A stretch of DNA of 16,182 bases from Phycisphaeraceae bacterium (GTDB lineage: Bacteria; Planctomycetota; Phycisphaerae; Phycisphaerales; Phycisphaeraceae): positions 1 to 16,182 of the forward strand of contig JAESSU010000498.1 in NCBI GenBank assembly GCA_016763955.1. The letters run 5' to 3'. The translations under genes were made by a program, and so were the position numbers. Every line of letters begins with the position of its first letter. Within the stretch, counting starts at the first letter, position 1. The notes beneath the pieces are model-generated. The model was not told the origin of the DNA and made no database searches. It saw only the letters and a program-made list of their open reading frames with translations. Below are positions 13,707 to 16,182 of this stretch, one piece after another.

Positions 13707-15107
13707 TTGACGGGAAAAAAGAGGGTTGAAATTAATCGTTCATTAAAAAAGCCGCGTGTATTGTTAATCGCTGAAGCAGCTAACCCACAGTGGGTCAGTG
13801 TTCCTTTGGAAGGCTGGTCACATAGTGTGGCTATTAGGCGGATCACAGAGGCACATATTGTTACGCAAATTCGTAATCGTGATGCTTTTGTCCAAGCTGG
13901 ACTCATAGAGGATGATGATTTTACGGCAATCGATTCACAAGCAGTCGCAAAGCCTCTTGGGAATCTGGCATATAAACTTAACGGTGGTAAGGGCAAGGGC
14001 TGGACCACGGTGATGGCCTTTAATGCTCTGAGTTATTACTACTTTGAACGCAAGCTTTGGAGACACTTTGCTAAGGATTTGCAAGCGGGGAAATATGATG
14101 TGGTACATCGAATTACGCCTTTAAGTCCGACTGTCCCAAGTCTGCTTGCTAAAAAACTCGCAAAGATCGGTGTTCCCTTTGTGGCAGGACCGCTTAATGG
14201 TGGATTGCCTTGGCCCAAAGGATTTGATGGCGCACGTCGCAAGGAAAACGAATGGCTTAGCTATGTCCGCAATGCTTACAAAATGCTTCCCGGTTATAAG
14301 TCGATGCGACGGCATGCGACTGCGTTGATCATTGGTTCTCGCGCAACGTACGAACAAATGGGAAGCAAGTTTCACGACCGAAGTATCTACATTCCAGAGA
14401 ATGCGATTGATCCTGCTCGTTTTAATGTTTCGATTGATCGTGAGCCAAATGAGCCTTTGCGTTTGGCTTTTGTAGGTAGGTTAGTCCCGTACAAAGGCGC
14501 GGACATGCTGCTACATGCTGCGGCTCCGCTGATTCGACAAGGCAAGGTGGTTGTGGACTTAATTGGTGATGGCCCTATGAAACAGGAACTCATAGCCCTT
14601 GCTAAAAAACTAAAAATCAGTGATGGCGTGATCATGGATGGTTGGGTCGAGCATACCAAACTCCAAGATAGACTGTTGTTGTCGGATGTCTTTGCATTCC
14701 CAAGTATCCGTGAGTTTGGCGGAGCGGTGGTACTTGAAGCGATGGCGATTGGACTGGTTCCTGTGGTGTTGGATTACGGGGGGCCTGGTGAACTTGTGAG
14801 TCCGCAAACAGGTTATGCCATTGCGATGGGACAACGGGAAGAAATTATCTCGCGCGTCTCCAAAGCATTACAAGAACTAACAGATGACCCCACGCAACTT
14901 CGCGAGATGGGGAATAAAGCTAGGCAACGTGTGTTGCGACACTTCACATGGGACGCCAAGGCTGCCATGGTTATGGAAGTCTACAAATGGGTTTTAGGTC
15001 AACGTGAAACGAAACCCGATTTTGGAATGCCTTTGCCAGATGTGTTCGATGACCCGATTATTTCCCGTAAATCCGAGCCGTTAACTGTAGCGATCACCCG
15101 TGTGTGA
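13707..15107 (+). CDS. GT4-family glycosyltransferase
   Basis: This retaining GT-B fold enzyme transfers a sugar from a nucleotide donor to a growing glycan at the inner membrane face. The C-terminal Rossmann domain shows LRLAFVGRLVPYKGADMLL (251-269, with R258 and K263 binding the donor phosphate), VDLIGDGP (283-290), and the GT4 E-x7-E signature EFGGAVVLE (336-344). The N-terminal acceptor domain has SVPLEGWSHS (31-40) and AGPLNGGLPWPKGF (160-173). Length is 466 aa with a C-terminal extension past about residue 435. The start is uncertain: an in-frame TGA at 13704 leaves TTG 13707 as the first possibility, and TTG at about residue 19 is an alternative. Its stop overlaps an ATG (TGATG, 15105-15109). 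Part of its donor domain recurs at the right edge of the window. Confidence 0.88.
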   Translation: MTGKKRVEINRSLKKPRVLLIAEAANPQWVSVPLEGWSHSVAIRRITEAHIVTQIRNRDAFVQAGLIEDDDFTAIDSQAVAKPLGNLAYKLNGGKGKGWTTVMAFNALSYYYFERKLWRHFAKDLQAGKYDVVHRITPLSPTVPSLLAKKLAKIGVPFVAGPLNGGLPWPKGFDGARRKENEWLSYVRNAYKMLPGYKSMRRHATALIIGSRATYEQMGSKFHDRSIYIPENAIDPARFNVSIDREPNEPLRLAFVGRLVPYKGADMLLHAAAPLIRQGKVVVDLIGDGPMKQELIALAKKLKISDGVIMDGWVEHTKLQDRLLLSDVFAFPSIREFGGAVVLEAMAIGLVPVVLDYGGPGELVSPQTGYAIAMGQREEIISRVSKALQELTDDPTQLREMGNKARQRVLRHFTWDAKAAMVMEVYKWVLGQRETKPDFGMPLPDVFDDPIISRKSEPLTVAITRV

Positions 15108-15190
15108 TGTCGAATAAAAATCAGGTAAAAATTGTAACATGCCCTGGGAAATGCTGGGCGTTGTGGAAGATATTAAACCCTCATCTCTGA
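15107..15190 (+). pseudogene. Truncated ORF coupled to the glycosyltransferase stop (27 aa)
   Basis: ATG at 15107 shares its A with the TGA of the glycosyltransferase, a typical translational coupling. It encodes MSNKNQVKIVTCPGKCWALW... for 27 residues before TGA at 15188. The start (basic residues, then a beta-strand-like VKIVTCPG) looks like the first strand of a Rossmann-type enzyme such as another glycosyltransferase. I read it as the 5' remnant of a gene broken by the arrival of sulfotransferase 2. It could also be a real short peptide, or chance. Confidence 0.35.
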
Positions 15191-15224
15191 GCCATCCACG
15201 TGGAATTAAATTTACTATTCAAAG

Positions 15225-15236
15225 AGGAAATTTCCT
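15225..15236. promoter_or_regulatory. Perfect 12-bp palindrome over the Shine-Dalgarno of sulfotransferase 2
   Basis: AGGAAATTTCCT lies 1 base before the ATG at 15238 and includes most of the SD (GAGG, 15224-15227). It might be an operator or chance; a hairpin would need a loop taken from the centre, leaving a short stem. Confidence 0.3.
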
Positions 15237-15237
15237 A

Positions 15238-16128
15238 ATGCGACTACCTAACTTGTTTCTAATCGGCGCCCAAAAGGGGGGGTCGACCAAGCTGTTTCGC
15301 TACTTACAGCAGCACCCGCAAATTGCCACCCTAGGAGCCAAGGAGCCCAACATTTTCTGCGCCGATGATGAGGCCGAAGCCCGTCGACGTTTGGCCAAGG
15401 TCGGTTTGGTTGATGAATCGCCCCGCTATCTGATTGATGGCTCTGTTAACAACTCTCGATATCCGCGTTGCCCGGATACGGCTCGACACATTCACGCCAT
15501 CTGCAATGGACAAGCTCCCCGCTTCGTCTATATCATGCGACACCCAGTTGAGCGCCTGATCAGCAACTATTTTTGGAATCGAGATCGCTATGGCGAACAC
15601 CGAACGCTTATGGAGGCGGTGGAGCAGGATCCGCAATACATTTACACCAGTCAGTACGACTTGCAAATCCAGGCGTTTTCTGAATATTTTGATCTGTCGC
15701 AATTTTGTTTCCTGTCTTTCGACGACTTTGTGGCTGATTCCAATGCAACAGCAGGTCGGGTCTTTGATTGGCTGGGACTTGAGCCTATCGAGTTGCAATC
15801 GGTTGGTCGGACGGGTACGGAAACCAACAAGGTAAGTACTCGACAGGCTAGGTTTCCTTTGATCAACAGAATCGTACGGTCAAGTCCGGGCTTGCGCAAG
15901 GCGATCAATACCTATGTTCCTCAATCTTGGATCGGGGCTTTGGCCAGCGGGTTGTCACAGGACGTGGAGCGACCGAAGGTAGACCTCGCTACTAAGCGGG
16001 AACTGCTCGAATGCCACTTCATGAAGAGTATTGTAGCGACCCAGCAACTGACCGGTCTGGCCTTGGAGTCGTGGCTTGAGGCTTATCAGCCTCATGAAAC
16101 AGCAACTTGCGATCACTGTCTGGCATGA
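15238..16128 (+). CDS. PAPS-dependent sulfotransferase 2 (surface glycan)
   Basis: The 296-aa enzyme is a second cytosolic sulfotransferase. Visible motifs are the 5'-phosphosulfate loop NLFLIGAQKGGSTKLFRYL (5-23, K13 catalytic-type lysine), AKEPNIF (34-40) and the 3'-phosphate motif YIMRHPVERLISNYF (98-112, R101 and S109). It shares the pattern GAxKxGxxxLFRYLxxHPQ with sulfotransferase 1 but is otherwise quite different, so the two probably modify different positions. I chose ATG 15238, with GAGG ten bases upstream, because the P-loop starts there; the frame is open to 15139, but that extension (MPWEMLGVVEDIKPSS...) overlaps the truncated ORF and has no SD. Sampled codons are richer in GCC/CGC-type endings than neighbouring genes. 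A G7 run (15276-15282) lies in the P-loop codons. A GT4-like segment follows directly after its stop. Confidence 0.88.
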   Translation: MRLPNLFLIGAQKGGSTKLFRYLQQHPQIATLGAKEPNIFCADDEAEARRRLAKVGLVDESPRYLIDGSVNNSRYPRCPDTARHIHAICNGQAPRFVYIMRHPVERLISNYFWNRDRYGEHRTLMEAVEQDPQYIYTSQYDLQIQAFSEYFDLSQFCFLSFDDFVADSNATAGRVFDWLGLEPIELQSVGRTGTETNKVSTRQARFPLINRIVRSSPGLRKAINTYVPQSWIGALASGLSQDVERPKVDLATKRELLECHFMKSIVATQQLTGLALESWLEAYQPHETATCDHCLA

Positions 16129-16182
16129 CAGGCCGGACATTGTGCGATGGCAATTGGACTTGTTCCTGTTGTGTGGGATGAC
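16129..16182 (+). pseudogene. 5'-truncated second GT4 glycosyltransferase segment (runs off right edge)
   Basis: Directly after the TGA of sulfotransferase 2, in the same frame, the sequence reads QAGHCAMAIGLVPVVWDD. This matches EAMAIGLVPVVLDY (344-357) of the upstream glycosyltransferase. At DNA level 16144-16182 and 14739-14777 agree at 34 of 39 bases, and three of the five differences are silent third positions. The conserved E and the preceding E-x7-E region are absent, and no room exists for an N-terminal domain, so this is the 3' part of a second, broken GT4 gene. It continues beyond the window. Confidence 0.6.

Noticed and set aside
15139..15237. ATG at 15139 as the start of sulfotransferase 2
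   Set aside because: It has no SD and adds 33 residues before the P-loop; ATG 15238 has GAGG at proper distance and the usual family start.
1..16182. CRISPR arrays, transposases, integrases or toxin-antitoxin pairs
   Set aside because: No regular spacer-repeat pattern, transposase motif or terminal inverted repeats were seen on either strand.

Overview
The window looks like chromosomal DNA from a free-living, Gram-negative-type bacterium of roughly 45-50 % GC. My best guess is Planctomycetota, probably the Phycisphaerae. The grounds are an unusually long MiaB with a central insertion, an alphaproteobacterial-style AddB beside AddA, many starts without a clear Shine-Dalgarno, and a NusG-paralogue/glycosyltransferase/sulfotransferase surface-polysaccharide region. 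This assignment is inference from protein style, not from a marker gene.

Layout. (1) 1-644, minus strand: a 41-codon gene followed by a single-pass membrane protein gene that runs off the left edge. (2) 645-719: a divergent control region rich in C/G homopolymers, with a 10-codon upstream ORF that overlaps the miaB start. (3) 720-3586, plus strand: miaB (tRNA methylthiotransferase) and an M19 dipeptidase. (4) 3609-9601, minus strand: addB-addA, a translationally coupled operon for a double-strand-break resection helicase-nuclease. (5) 9776-10414, plus strand: a TPR protein with a C-terminal domain resembling the iron-trafficking protein YggX, probably made from a leaderless mRNA and closed by a strong bidirectional terminator. 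(6) 10468-11451, minus strand: an AT-rich cytosolic-type 5'-nucleotidase with repeated sites upstream. (7) 11452-11999: about 550 bases with no convincing gene, containing hairpins, which I read as the leader of a NusG paralogue. (8) 12000-16182: a specialised NusG paralogue, a sulfotransferase on the opposite strand, a GT4 glycosyltransferase, a second sulfotransferase, and the start of a second GT4-like coding segment at the right edge.

How the parts work together. Regions 3-6 are housekeeping genes (tRNA modification, peptide turnover, DNA repair, iron/oxidative protection, nucleotide turnover). Region 8 looks like the entry to a sulfated exopolysaccharide or capsule locus: a NusG paralogue (UpxY/RfaH/LoaP-like logic) could carry RNA polymerase through the long operon, the GT4 enzyme adds sugars, and PAPS-dependent sulfotransferases decorate the product.

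The most unusual signals are: a GT4 fragment at the right edge that is 34/39 identical at DNA level to part of the upstream GT4 gene and directly abuts sulfotransferase 2; a short ORF coupled to the first GT stop codon that is cut off just before sulfotransferase 2; a coding-like segment directly behind sulfotransferase 1; the TPR-YggX fusion; and a PPP-ending upstream ORF enriched in U-starting codons in front of miaB.
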